Assembly: GCA_963835375.1 (NCBI GenBank)
Contig: CAWIGB010000012.1
Location: 124,001 to 188,000 of the forward strand
Direction of reading: 5' to 3'
DNA: 64,000 nt
Source of the DNA: Salinisphaera sp963835375
GTDB lineage: Bacteria; Pseudomonadota; Gammaproteobacteria; Nevskiales; Salinisphaeraceae
The stretch's first letter is position 1. Each line of letters starts with the position of its first letter. Positions 1 to 8,993 of this stretch are shown here, one piece after another. A program made the position numbers and the translations under genes. The notes beneath the pieces are model-generated. The model saw only the letters and a list, made by a program, of their open reading frames with translations, had not been told where the DNA came from and searched no databases.

Positions 1-1409
1 TGCCGGGTGTCGGCTGGTAGTTCGGCATCCGGATATCGACATAGGCCTCGTCGCGCAGCTTGCGCAGCCACAGGTTGCCTTCCTCGCTGGCACGTTTGCG
101 CCCGAGCGTCTCGCGCGCCTTGTTGCGCTTGGCTTGCTGCGTCTCGTCGCGCTGACGACGATTGATCAGTTTGATGATCTCGTAGCCATCGTGGGTCTGG
201 AAGATATGGCTGATCTCACCCTTGTGAAGCTTCTTGATGTGCCGTCGCGTATCCGGCGAGAGGCGGTTGAGCGGAATCCAGCCCACGTCGCCGCCCTGGC
301 GCGCAGTGCCCTTGTCGTCGGAATACTTGCGGGCGAGCGCCGGCGAAGTCGTCGCCCGCGAGCAGGCGCTGACGAATCTGCTGCGCCAGCTTGCGGGTGC
401 GCGCATCGCTGCGGATCTCATTGGGTTTCACGATGATGTGGCGGATGTGCGCCTCGGTCACCATGACCTTCTTCTGAGCGGGCCCGGACTGGTCGTTGCT
501 GCCACCGCGCTCGTTCTCGAGCTTGAGCAGATACAGCCCGTCCGGGCCGCGGAACACCGGACTGATCTGGCCCGCGCTCAAACCAGCCAGGGCACTGTCG
601 AAACTGTCGGGCAGGCTGGATCCGGACATCCAGCCCAGGTCGCCGCCATCGGCGGCGTGCTGGCCCTGAGAGACCGAACGCGCGGCATCGGCGAAACTGG
701 TCTTGCCGGAGGTGATCTGATTGCGCAGCGTGGTCAGCCGATCACGAACCACGCCCGTGGTGGTGGAATCCGAACCGGCCGGCAAGTCCAGCTTGATCTG
801 GCGCAGGTGGTACTGGTGATCGCGCGAAAAGCGCAGAGACTGGTTCTGCAGGTAACGGTCGACGTCCTGGTCCGACACCGACACCTTGCCCATGACCTCC
901 TTCTGGCGAACCTTGGAGATCTTGATCTCTTCGCGAACGTGCTGGCGCAGATCGGACATGTTCATGCCGCTCTGTGCGACCGCCTGCGTGAACTGCTGAA
1001 GATTCATGTTGTTGCGCTGTGCGATGCGCGACAGCCCCTGCTGCAGCTCGGCCTTGGAGACCTTGATGCCAACCTCGTTGGCTTTCTGGATCTGCAGTTG
1101 CCGCATGATCAGCTGATCAAGCACCTGGGAGCGCAATACGTTGGGCGGCATCTGGCCGATCTGCCCGGCGTTGCGCTGCTTGAGTTGGGCAACCGCAGCG
1201 TCCAGCTCGCTCTTGAGGATGACGTCGCTGTTGACCACGGCGACGATCTTGTCCAGCGACTGCGGCTGCCGGTTCTGGCTCGACATGCCGCCGAGCGAGA
1301 AGCTGTCCAGCCCCCCGCTCGTACCCAGTTGCTGGGCGCCGGCGACCGGCAGCGCGAGGATAAAGATGAGCAACCCGATGGCTGGGCGTAGTGCGAAGGC
1401 ATATTTCAT
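1..1409 (-). CDS. surA: Periplasmic chaperone / peptidyl-prolyl isomerase SurA (3' end off the window; frameshifted)
   Basis: SurA escorts unfolded outer-membrane proteins across the periplasm, and LptD is a classic client. The N-terminus has a signal peptide (hydrophobic residues 8-25, AGA cleavage region), then the SurA_N chaperone domain. A first parvulin domain (about residues 200-300, with GGDLGWM) and the start of a second (AHIRHIIVKP) follow. The frame breaks near position 343, where one extra G lies in a GCCGGCG run. Past it the reading resumes as a normal second parvulin domain and C-terminal helix to the window edge. The gene lies 15 bases downstream of lptD on the same strand, the usual gammaproteobacterial pair. 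The break is probably a sequence error, because the reading on both sides is well conserved. Confidence 0.93.
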
Positions 1410-1424
1410 GGCAAGCGGATCTTA

Positions 1425-3740
1425 TCAAAGGTGTCCGGCCGAGAGCGCTGGCGGCGTGTTGTTGAAGACATCGTTATGGACAAATGACGACATCTTGTCA
1501 CCGAAGCGGCCTAAGCCGCGGAGCACGAACTGGAACATAATGGCGTTGCGCTGAGTGCTCTTATAGTTGGAGGCATCGTTGGCAACAAAGTGACGCCAGA
1601 CCAGCCGCGCCGCGTAACAGCACGATGGGCGATATTCCAAGCCGGCCAGGGTCTCGATGTTTTGATGGTCTTTAAAGGAATAGTTCCATTGGCCGATCAC
1701 GTTGACCCGGGAGCCGATTGGAGCGCGGATCCCGATGGCGGCCTGTGAAAGCGTTTCGAACTGGCCGGAAATGTTTGTGCGTGCGGGGCGATACTCACGG
1801 TAGTAGCGGTACCCCAAATCGAGTTGGTAACCGCCGTTTCGGCCGATTGTCGCGCCTGCAATCGCCCGATCCAGGCGCTTTTTTTCAGGATTGTACGCAA
1901 CGGTGGCGCGCGCGGCGAAAAGGTCGCTGGGCGAGAACATACCTTCGGCCAGATAGTCTGAACCCCGCTTACCGTAGCCGGTAACGCCGCTGTTGGGTAG
2001 GTTCACGCGCAGAGCGCGGAAACTGGTCACGCGGCCGAGGCCGATCCTGGCCACGGTACGCCCGGCGCTGGGCGAGATGAAGCGCGAACTCACGCCGACC
2101 GTGATTTGGTTGGCATCGCCGATGCGGTCGATGCCGCTGTAACGGTTGCCGGCGAACAGCTGATCGTAGTTGAGTGTGGCGCTACCCGAATCGAAGACTG
2201 GGATGTTTGACTGATTCTGGTAGCTGACCAGCAGATACTGCATGCGCGGCTCGAGCGTCTGAATCCAGCCGTTATCGAGTGTGCGGGAGAAACGCAGACC
2301 TGCGTCCGCCTTGAAGCTAGGGATCTCACGGTTGATGGTGGAGTGATTCGGATGCACAAAACGGTCGTTGCTCGCGTCCTGCAGGTGATTCAGGTCATAG
2401 TGTGTGATCCGGTAGGCCACTTCGCTGTTGGCATACCAAGCGCCATGGTCCGTGCCCCAGAGCAGGCGCGGACGCAGGTCGGTGCGATAGGCGCCGACGC
2501 TGTGGCTGCGGCGGAAATTGGTGAACTGGGCGTCGAGCCCGGCCTGGAACGGGGCCGTCGGAGTCAGCAGGTTGAGCGTGGCCTGGGGCATGCGCTGATA
2601 TGGACGACCGTCAAAGCGCCCTCCTAGACCCTGATAATAGGGATACAGGATCTGAAAATCCTGCGCCAGCAACGAGAACTTCACCCCAGGCTGAGCCGCA
2701 GTCAGCTCAAGGCTGCGATCGAGCTGATATTTAGAGGTGCGTACGAGGTTGGTCGACAGGTCATGGAAGTAGCTTTTGTCCGAGACCCGCGTGTACCTAG
2801 CCTGTATGCCGATGTGCGGCGTGAGCTGGCCGATGTGCTCGAAATGCTCGAAATCGCGCTCAGCGCCGTAATTCAAGTCGTACGGTAGTAGTTGGGCGTC
2901 GAATTCGCCATACTGATGCTTGGTCAGGTAGCGGAACTGCCCGCCGAGCTGGAAACCTCGCTTGGCCATGAGGCGCGGCACTAGCGTCGCATCGTAGTTC
3001 GGCGCCAGATTGATGTAGTACGGCGTGGCCAGCTCGAAACCGGCATTGCTCGAAGCGCCGATCGTGGGGGTCATGAAACCGGTATGGCGCTGATTATCGA
3101 CTGGAAAGCTGATGTACGGCGTGTAAAGCACTGGCACGCCGTAGATCTTCATGGTGGCATCATGCGCCACGCCGCGGCCTGTTTTCCGGTCGATATCGAA
3201 GCGGCGCGCGGAGAGCAGCCAGGCTTTAGTGGGGCCGGGGCAGGTGCTGTAGTCGGCGTCGTGCAGCTGGTACTTGTTATTACCGAGCGATTTGAAACGA
3301 TCGGCCTTGCCGCGAACGCCGGAATCGAGTACCGAGTAGTGGGTATTGTCGAACTCGCCGGTGTCCCGGTCGACGTTCAAGTTGCCCTTGTCCGCGGTCA
3401 GATACAGCCCCTGGCGCAAATATTTCAGGCCGCCATGCGCTGCCGCTTCCGAAGTCTTGCGGTTGTAGCGCACGTAGGGGGCTTCCAGCGTCTGCCCGTT
3501 GCGTTCAAGATGCACGTGGCCCTGGGCGGTCGCGATGTCGTTGGCCATGCTGGCCTGATCGGCCACCAGTGTGGACGCATCGCCGCCAGCCGGTAGACTC
3601 AGCGGCGGCGGAGCAATCGGACAGCTCTGCGTATTCGAGCCGGCGGCCGCAAGCACCGCCGGGGTATAGATCAACGCGCCGGACAGCGCCCAACCGAGCA
3701 CCCCGGCGCGTGTCGCGCTATGCAATTTGAAATGAATCAC
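1425..3740 (-). CDS. lptD: LPS-assembly outer membrane protein LptD
   Basis: LptD is the beta-barrel that inserts lipopolysaccharide into the outer leaflet, working with LptE. At 771 residues it is close to the family norm. A signal peptide covers about residues 10-32. An OstA/LptA-like jellyroll follows, and from about residue 200 a long barrel of alternating aromatic strands. The cysteines expected for the two long-range disulfides are present: one near residue 40, one near 171 (STCPGP) and an adjacent pair near the C-terminus (SCCYAA). The start used is a GTG with no clear ribosome site. It is divergent from amgK and followed directly by surA, so it is likely the first gene of a surA-type operon. 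Confidence 0.95.
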   Translation of the reverse strand: MIHFKLHSATRAGVLGWALSGALIYTPAVLAAAGSNTQSCPIAPPPLSLPAGGDASTLVADQASMANDIATAQGHVHLERNGQTLEAPYVRYNRKTSEAAAHGGLKYLRQGLYLTADKGNLNVDRDTGEFDNTHYSVLDSGVRGKADRFKSLGNNKYQLHDADYSTCPGPTKAWLLSARRFDIDRKTGRGVAHDATMKIYGVPVLYTPYISFPVDNQRHTGFMTPTIGASSNAGFELATPYYINLAPNYDATLVPRLMAKRGFQLGGQFRYLTKHQYGEFDAQLLPYDLNYGAERDFEHFEHIGQLTPHIGIQARYTRVSDKSYFHDLSTNLVRTSKYQLDRSLELTAAQPGVKFSLLAQDFQILYPYYQGLGGRFDGRPYQRMPQATLNLLTPTAPFQAGLDAQFTNFRRSHSVGAYRTDLRPRLLWGTDHGAWYANSEVAYRITHYDLNHLQDASNDRFVHPNHSTINREIPSFKADAGLRFSRTLDNGWIQTLEPRMQYLLVSYQNQSNIPVFDSGSATLNYDQLFAGNRYSGIDRIGDANQITVGVSSRFISPSAGRTVARIGLGRVTSFRALRVNLPNSGVTGYGKRGSDYLAEGMFSPSDLFAARATVAYNPEKKRLDRAIAGATIGRNGGYQLDLGYRYYREYRPARTNISGQFETLSQAAIGIRAPIGSRVNVIGQWNYSFKDHQNIETLAGLEYRPSCCYAARLVWRHFVANDASNYKSTQRNAIMFQFVLRGLGRFGDKMSSFVHNDVFNNTPPALSAGHL

Positions 3741-3829
3741 GGCGGGATGTCACACCAATTAGCACCGGCTCATGCAGCGACGCAGTCGAGCGCGCGGCAG
3801 GTCGGCCGAAATCATTGTATTCGCAGGCG

Positions 3830-4876
3830 ATGCCCCTTTCGCCTGCGATTATGCGCACCGCGGCGCCCCCCCGCAACGCAAGCCGGAACGGTGCACGCTT
3901 GAGTGCGCTCGTGGATCGACGCTACGAACAGCTCGTGGCATGGCTTGCCGCACGTATCGACGGCCCGCTCGAATGGGAAACCGTATCGGCGGATGCGAGC
4001 CGTCGGCGTTATTTCCGCGCCCGGCGGGGGGAGCGGAGCTGGATCGCAGTGGACGCGCCGCCGGAACACGAGAACGTCGATGCCTTCGTGACCGTGGCCG
4101 GCTTGCTGGACGGTGCCGGCCTGAACGCGCCGCAGGTCATCCATCACGACGCCGCGCTCGGTTTCATGTGCCTGAGCGATCTCGGCGATCGCACCTATCT
4201 CTCGGTGCTCGACGACGACAATGCCGATGCCCTGTTCGGCGCGGCGATCGGTGCGCTGCTCGACTGGCAGGGCGCCAGCCGGCCGGGCGTGCTGCCCGAC
4301 TACGACCGGGCCACGTTCGCCCGCGAGATGGCGCTGTTCAAGCAGTGGTACGTGGCCGGCGAACTCGGCCACGACCTGAGCACGCGCGATGACCGCGCCA
4401 TCGACGGCGCCTTCGATTTCATCCTCGATCGGCTGGCCGGCCAGCCCTCGGTCTATGTTCATCGCGATTACATGCCGCGTAACCTGATGGTCAATCACCC
4501 CTTGCCCGGCGTGATCGATTTCCAGGACGCCCGCTACGGACCCGCCGCCTACGACGTTGCAAGCCTGTTCCGCGATGCCTTCATCAGTTGGCCGTCGGCG
4601 CGCGTGGACGGCTGGGTCCGTCATTACTGGGACGGCGCGATTGGCCGCGGCCTGCCGGTGGCGGCCGACTGGCCGACCTTCTGTGACGATGTCGCGCTCA
4701 CCGGCGCCCAGCGGCATCTGAAGATTCTTGGCCTGTTCGTGCGCATTGCGCGGCGCGACGGCAAGCCGCGCTACGCTGCCGATCTGGAGCGGTTTCGTGA
4801 CTATCTGCGGCCCGTGGTGGCCGGCTTCGACGAGCTGGCCCCGCTGGCTCCGTTCATCGAGACGAGGTTGCGATGA
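3830..4876 (+). CDS. amgK: N-acetylmuramate / N-acetylglucosamine anomeric kinase AmgK
   Basis: AmgK is an aminoglycoside-phosphotransferase-fold kinase. It phosphorylates recovered MurNAc and GlcNAc at C1 in the peptidoglycan recycling route that bypasses de novo UDP-MurNAc synthesis. The kinase motifs are clear: the catalytic loop VHRDYMPRNL with Asp and Asn in place, and a DFG-equivalent VIDFQDA. Several starts are possible: TTG at 3815, ATG at 3830 and ATG at 3851. None has a convincing ribosome site, and the middle one is used here. The stop overlaps the murU start as ATGA, so the two are translationally coupled. The pairing with murU makes the assignment stronger than the kinase fold alone would. 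Confidence 0.9.
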   Translation: MPLSPAIMRTAAPPRNASRNGARLSALVDRRYEQLVAWLAARIDGPLEWETVSADASRRRYFRARRGERSWIAVDAPPEHENVDAFVTVAGLLDGAGLNAPQVIHHDAALGFMCLSDLGDRTYLSVLDDDNADALFGAAIGALLDWQGASRPGVLPDYDRATFAREMALFKQWYVAGELGHDLSTRDDRAIDGAFDFILDRLAGQPSVYVHRDYMPRNLMVNHPLPGVIDFQDARYGPAAYDVASLFRDAFISWPSARVDGWVRHYWDGAIGRGLPVAADWPTFCDDVALTGAQRHLKILGLFVRIARRDGKPRYAADLERFRDYLRPVVAGFDELAPLAPFIETRLR

Positions 4877-5540
4877 AAGCCATGATTCTGGCCGCCGGCC
4901 GCGGCGAACGCCTGAGACCGTTGACCGATCGCGTGCCCAAGCCGCTGATCGATGTCGGCGGCCAGCCATTGATCGGCCATCATCTGCGTGCGCTCGCGGC
5001 TGCGGGGCTGAGCGAGGTGGTGATCAACGTGGCCTATCGGGCGGAGCAGATCCGGCGCGTGCTCGGCGACGGCCGCCGCTACGGCCTGCGCATCGTCTAC
5101 AGCCCGGAGGAGCCCGGGGCGCTGGATACCGGCGGTGGCATTGCCAATGCATTGCCGCTGCTCGGGCCGGCCCCGTTTCTCGTGATCAGCTCGGATGTCT
5201 TCAGCGACATCGACTACGGGGCGCCTGGCGAGCATGCCGTGCCGGTGCCGAGGCGCATCTGATGCTCGTGGACAACCCGGCGCATCATGCCCGCGGCGAT
5301 TTCGGCCTGCGTGGCGATCGCGTCGTCGATGCCGCGCCGCGCCTGACCTACGCGGGCGTGGGTGTGTTCGCACCGCACTGGTTCGCCGGCCGCAGCGAAA
5401 CGCGTTTTCCGCTGTCAGCCGTGCTGCGACAAGCGATCGATGCGGATCATGCCAGCGGTGAGCATCATCGCGGCCGCTGGATCGATGTCGGTCGCCCGAG
5501 CGCGCTGGCGGCCGCGCGCCAGGGGTTGAGCGCCGCCTGA
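4873..5540 (+). CDS. murU: N-acetylmuramate-1-phosphate uridylyltransferase MurU (frameshifted)
   Basis: MurU turns MurNAc-1-phosphate into UDP-MurNAc, the second step of the AmgK/MurU recycling shunt. The N-terminus has the nucleotidyltransferase signature LAAGRGERLRPLTD followed by PKPLIDVGG. A later part reads LVDNPAHHARGDFGL and ends with GRWIDVGRP, both typical of this family. Two single-base insertions fit between: one near 5226 (restoring LLASMP-like reading) and one near 5243 (restoring GAEAHLML). With both removed the protein is about 220 residues, the normal length. It overlaps amgK by four bases. Sequence error is more likely than a pseudogene. Confidence 0.88.
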
Positions 5541-5563
5541 ACCCGGCGCGTGGCCCCGCGTTT

Positions 5564-5592
5564 TTAGTATCCGTCGGTCGCGCTGATAGAAT
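5564..5592 (+). promoter_or_regulatory. Possible sigma70 promoter upstream of the DUF4398 lipoprotein
   Basis: A TAGAAT hexamer at 5587-5592 is preceded at 17 bases by TTAGTA, a weak match to the -35 consensus. It lies 60 bases before the start of the DUF4398-OmpA pair, in a non-coding gap. The -35 is poor, so this is a suggestion only. Confidence 0.3.
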
Positions 5593-5651
5593 CGCGGCTT
5601 CGAATGTCCGTGGCTCAAGGCCACGCGCCGAACCGAACAGGGAGATCCCGA

Positions 5652-6179
5652 ATGTCGGCCAGTCATCATCGGTGGTTCCGCCACCTGATTGCGGGTGCTG
5701 CAATCGCTGCATCGGCTGCGGGTGCCGGCTGCGCGAGCCAGCGTGCCGCGCAACCCCATATCCCGGACCAGAGCGTGCTCGATCCGGCCACCCAGGCGCT
5801 GCAGAAGGCGGTCTCCGTGCATGCGGATCAATTCGCGCCGCGCATCGTGGACAGCGCGCGCCGTCGCATCACGGTGGCCCGCGACATTCTGTTCAAGGCG
5901 GCCGAGAGCGATCGATCGCTGACTCCGGCCGAGCACGACCGTATTCAGAAGCTGGTTGATCAGGCTCGGCTGGATGCCCGTGCGGCCTTGATCAAGACGC
6001 AGGCCGGCGCAGTCCAGAGCCAGATCGGGCAGTTGCAGGGCCGCAACGACCACAGCAATGGCACCGGCGGTTCCCTGGGCGACAGCGCCACGAATGATGG
6101 CCAGCAGTCGGCACTCGGGGGGGCGCCGCTCGGCCAGGGTGGCGCGCAGGACAACCGTATGCTCGGGGGAGCGCAATGA
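5652..6179 (+). CDS. DUF4398-like lipoprotein
   Basis: A predicted lipoprotein of 175 residues. The start at 5652 follows an AGGGAG ribosome site. The first 30 residues form a signal peptide ending in a lipobox-like AAGAGC, which would place the protein at a membrane facing the periplasm. The body is a charged helical region (residues 35-120) like DUF4398, which is often found before OmpA-type lipoproteins. A Gly/Gln/Asn-rich tail with no predicted fold ends it. It overlaps the following OmpA-like gene by four bases (ATGA). The function of DUF4398 is not established; an envelope-structural role is inferred from the neighbour. Confidence 0.75.
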   Translation: MSASHHRWFRHLIAGAAIAASAAGAGCASQRAAQPHIPDQSVLDPATQALQKAVSVHADQFAPRIVDSARRRITVARDILFKAAESDRSLTPAEHDRIQKLVDQARLDARAALIKTQAGAVQSQIGQLQGRNDHSNGTGGSLGDSATNDGQQSALGGAPLGQGGAQDNRMLGGAQ

Positions 6180-7135
6180 AGCGTCTGATTGTAGTAGGTG
6201 GGCTGAGCGCCGTTTTGCCGCTGTTCGCGGGTTGCGCGGTGTTCGAATCCAGCCCGGTGCCGCCGTCGCCCTCGCTGACCGGTGTCGAGGCCCAGGATGC
6301 GGCTTGGCACGACGCGATTCATCGCAATCCGCACGGCGGCACGCCGACATTCGGGCCCTTGTCCGACGCCGAAAGCGCCGTCAAGGACGCCCAGTCTCAG
6401 CAACAGGTCAGCCAGTTCGATAGCCAGTCGCTGACCCAGGCGCAGCAGGCGTTGGCGCAGGCGCAGAACGATTGGCAGGCTATCGCCGGCAAGAAAAAGC
6501 GCAGCGATGATGCCCTGGCCAAGGTGGCCGACGAAGCGCATCGCGCGCAGCGACTGGCCGAAATCGCGCAGTACACGGCGCAGCGCGAGATCGGGCTGAA
6601 GCAGCTCAATCAGTTGCAGGCGCAGCAGCAACAGCGCATGACGGCGTCTTCGAATGCCAGCAGCAGCGTCAGCACGCAGGATCTCGTCGGCAAGCGCGTG
6701 GTCCCAGAAATGCTGGGCAGTCTGCACTTCCAGAGCGGTACCGCGCGGCTGACCCAAGGTTCGCATCCGGTCATCGGTCGGCTCGCCAAGCTCGCCCAAG
6801 CGCACCCGAAACTCGGTGTCGCGATCTTCGGCTTCACCGACAACAGCGAGCCGCCGGCCGATCAGCTGCAGGCGTTCGTCAATGCCAATCAGAAGCTGAA
6901 GCAGCAGCACTTGAGCCATAAGCAGAAGGTTCAGGCCTATCACCAGGGGCTGTCCGACGCCCGGGCGCGTGATGTCGCTCAGTTGCTGGTTCAGGCCGGT
7001 GTCGACCCGCATCGGATCGGGGCCCGCGGTATGGGGGCGACCCATCCGGTGGCCTCGAATGATACGGCTTCGGGGCGCCGACAGAACGAGCGTGCGGAAG
7101 CCGTGATGGTGCCGTTGAAGCACAAGGGCAGCTGA
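6176..7135 (+). CDS. OmpA-family peptidoglycan-binding lipoprotein
   Basis: A 319-residue lipoprotein with lipobox LFAGC at about residues 16-20. The middle is a glutamine-rich helical region, likely coiled coil (about residues 60-160). The C-terminal OmpA domain begins near residue 178 with LHFQSGTARL. It contains the NxxLSxxRA-like region (here SDARARDVAQLL) and GMGATHPVASN, and would bind the meso-diaminopimelate peptide. It forms an operon with the DUF4398 lipoprotein and is followed by a strong hairpin. It probably tethers the outer membrane to the cell wall. Confidence 0.85.
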   Translation: MKRLIVVGGLSAVLPLFAGCAVFESSPVPPSPSLTGVEAQDAAWHDAIHRNPHGGTPTFGPLSDAESAVKDAQSQQQVSQFDSQSLTQAQQALAQAQNDWQAIAGKKKRSDDALAKVADEAHRAQRLAEIAQYTAQREIGLKQLNQLQAQQQQRMTASSNASSSVSTQDLVGKRVVPEMLGSLHFQSGTARLTQGSHPVIGRLAKLAQAHPKLGVAIFGFTDNSEPPADQLQAFVNANQKLKQQHLSHKQKVQAYHQGLSDARARDVAQLLVQAGVDPHRIGARGMGATHPVASNDTASGRRQNERAEAVMVPLKHKGS

Positions 7136-7151
7136 CCGGGTGCCTGGGCCT

Positions 7152-7179
7152 GAAGAGGCGGCATGGAGGCCGCCTCTTC
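7152..7179 (+). terminator. Hairpin after the OmpA-like gene
   Basis: A perfect 11-bp inverted repeat (GAAGAGGCGGC / GCCGCCTCTTC) with a six-base loop starts 17 bases after the stop. It lacks a T-run, so it may act as an RNA 3'-end stabiliser or a factor-assisted terminator. It separates the + strand OmpA gene from the convergent lexA. Confidence 0.55.
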
Positions 7180-7307
7180 ACAGTCGAGCCTGGATTGCTG
7201 CCGATCGTCTGACTGTCGGCGACGCAGTCGGGTTTGCGGCCTCGACCTTGCCGACCCGCTCCTGATCATGCGGTAACGGGCGCAGCGCCTGGCAACGCGG
7301 CGTGATA

Positions 7308-7934
7308 TCAGACCGAACGGACGATGCCCACTGCGAGTCCCTCGAGTGCGAATGCGTCGCGCTCGGGGTCGACCTGAATATCCTCATAGGCCGGATTCTC
7401 GGCCTGGAGACGTACGTCGTCACCGTCGCGCTGGAATCGCTTCACCGTGACTTCGTCGTCAATCCGGAACACACCGATCTGGCCGTTCCGAATCTCGCCG
7501 CCGCTCTTCACCCCGAGCAGGTCGCCGTCCAGAATCCCGGCGCCGATCATGCTGTCGCCGCGCACGGTCAGTAGATAATCGGCCGGCGCCGAAAACAGGC
7601 CGGGCGATATATTCACGCGGCGTTCCACGTTCTCCACGGCCAGCACGGGAGCACCCGCGGCCACCCGACCGATCACCGCCAGTGTCTCGCGACTATCGGT
7701 CGGCTCGTCGACCTCGGTGACGGCCTCGACCAGCCGAATCCCGCGACTGCGGCGCGAACCGAGTTCGATCACGCCCTTGCGCGCCAGCGTCTGCAGATGA
7801 GCCTGCGCAGCATTGGCCGACGCGAAGCCGAGCGCGTCGGCGATTTCCGCCCGCGTGGGTGGCGCGCCGGTACCTTTGAGGGTGTCTCGAATGAAATCGA
7901 AGACCCGCTGCTGTTTGGGCGTGAGTTTTATCAT
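7308..7934 (-). CDS. lexA: SOS regulator LexA
   Basis: LexA represses the DNA-damage regulon and cleaves itself when RecA filaments form. The protein has 208 residues. An N-terminal winged helix covers residues 1-65 (PPTRAEIADALGF recognition region). The Ala-Gly cleavage bond is at about residues 93-94 (RVAAGAP). The catalytic Ser is near 128 (GDSM) and the Lys near 165 (VKRF). The ATG at 7934 is the only start consistent with the family. An SOS box directly abuts this start, so autoregulation is expected. It is divergent from a hypothetical basic protein. Confidence 0.96.
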   Translation of the reverse strand: MIKLTPKQQRVFDFIRDTLKGTGAPPTRAEIADALGFASANAAQAHLQTLARKGVIELGSRRSRGIRLVEAVTEVDEPTDSRETLAVIGRVAAGAPVLAVENVERRVNISPGLFSAPADYLLTVRGDSMIGAGILDGDLLGVKSGGEIRNGQIGVFRIDDEVTVKRFQRDGDDVRLQAENPAYEDIQVDPERDAFALEGLAVGIVRSV

Positions 7935-7953
7935 ACTGTAAATATATCCAGTG
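7934..7953 (-). promoter_or_regulatory. SOS box (LexA operator) abutting the lexA start codon
   Basis: The + strand reads TACTGTAAATATATCCAGTG, matching 17 of 20 positions of the Escherichia SOS consensus, including both CTG/CAG half-sites. It begins at the last base of the lexA start codon, leaving almost no room for a ribosome site. LexA bound here would block initiation at lexA and could also affect the divergent gene at 8092. Confidence 0.85.
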
Positions 7954-8091
7954 CAGGCGCGCGCGTAAAGATCATGCCCCCTCCCATTGACTATGGCCGG
8001 ACCGGCCCCTAGATTCATTTATGTTGCGCTGCAACATGCGCTGAATGACTTCACACGGGCAGACAGCCCACAGATCGCCGGAGGGCCGATC

Positions 8092-8631
8092 ATGATCATC
8101 CAAGACATCGCATCGAATCTGCATCAGCGTGTCGAACGGGCCGGCCAGACCTATCGTGGCGTCCGTCAGGTCTGGCGCGATACCCAGCGTGAGGCCATCG
8201 CCATCGTCACGCACAACAGCCGCTCGGTCGCCAATACCGAGATCGGGGCGGCCAAGAATATCTACACGTCTGCTCAGGCAGCGTTTCGACGCGCCAGGCG
8301 TGACGGTCTGCGCAAGGTCGCGCAAAAGCCTACGCGCTATGTCCCGGCCGGGCGCAAGCAGATGGCCGCGGCCTATCGGGCCACGTTGAAACTTCTCGGC
8401 CGCACTCGCTCGGAGCTGACCGAGGTCGCCAGTGGTGGCTATAAGCAGGTCACCGCGCAATTGGGCGGGGCGGCAGAGGCCATCGAGGCGAATCCATCGA
8501 GCCGCCAGAGCATGCGGTCCCCCGGGACCGCGCGCAAGCGCCCGACCAAGCGTGCCGCTGCGACGAATACCGAAGCCGACAAGGCCGGCCGTACCAGCCG
8601 CAAGCCTGCGTCGACGCCGACTACGAACTGA
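8092..8631 (+). CDS. Hypothetical basic helical protein
   Basis: A 179-residue protein not recognised as a named family. The start at 8092 is chosen because GGAGGG lies eight bases upstream; an in-frame upstream extension has no ribosome site. Residues 1-130 look helical and amphipathic with regular Arg/Lys, a little like phasins or small nucleoid proteins. The last 50 residues are a low-complexity Ala/Lys/Arg/Thr/Pro tail of the kind found in histone-H1-like bacterial proteins. It lies divergent to lexA across the SOS box. A DNA- or granule-binding role is only a guess. Confidence 0.6.
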   Translation: MIIQDIASNLHQRVERAGQTYRGVRQVWRDTQREAIAIVTHNSRSVANTEIGAAKNIYTSAQAAFRRARRDGLRKVAQKPTRYVPAGRKQMAAAYRATLKLLGRTRSELTEVASGGYKQVTAQLGGAAEAIEANPSSRQSMRSPGTARKRPTKRAAATNTEADKAGRTSRKPASTPTTN

Positions 8632-8945
8632 GCCGTCAATGGCACGATCCCCAAACGAGGGGCAGGCCGCTGAAACGGTCCGCTGCCTGGTGTTGGTGCT
8701 TGATGTACAGTCCGGCCCGACACAGGCCGCGCCAGCGTGCGCTCGTCATTTCCCGACGGACCTTCGAATCGAACGAAGGCGCTCGGCCTGCGGGCGGGTC
8801 CTTGGCCCGCTCGATCATCGCGTAGGCGGACTGATCGGGGAGGGCTGAGAAGTTGGCTGTCTGGGCAACTTGAGCAGGGCTCCCGCGGCATGTGCCACGG
8901 GATGCGTTTGCCGATGTCAGGGGACTTCGAATCGAACGAAGGCGC
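8632..8945. other. Gap between the basic protein and folE2, holding a decayed folE2 3' copy
   Basis: No convincing gene is seen on either strand. The stretch contains the first unit of a 69-base direct repeat whose second unit is the true 3' end of folE2. The rest shows no motif I can name. Confidence 0.5.
8762..8830 (-). repeat. Direct repeat, unit A: degenerate copy of the folE2 3' end
   Basis: 69 bases nearly identical (about six differences) to 8925-8993. Read on the minus strand it encodes SAYAMIERAKDPPAG, the folE2 C-terminus with two substitutions. Its stop TGA has become CGA. It looks like the remnant of a tandem duplication. Confidence 0.85.
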
Positions 8946-8993
8946 TCAGCCTGCGGGTTGGTCCTTGTCCCGTTCGATCATCGCGTAGGCGGA
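8925..8993 (-). repeat. Direct repeat, unit B: authentic folE2 3' end
   Basis: The second unit, 163 bases from unit A, contains the last codons of folE2, its TGA stop and about 20 bases downstream. Similarity to unit A stops at the same place on both sides. Confidence 0.85.

Noticed and set aside
234..1391. Long + strand reading of 385 codons opposite surA
   Set aside because: It mirrors the surA reading frame in high-GC DNA and shows no recognisable domain; SurA is certain on the other strand.
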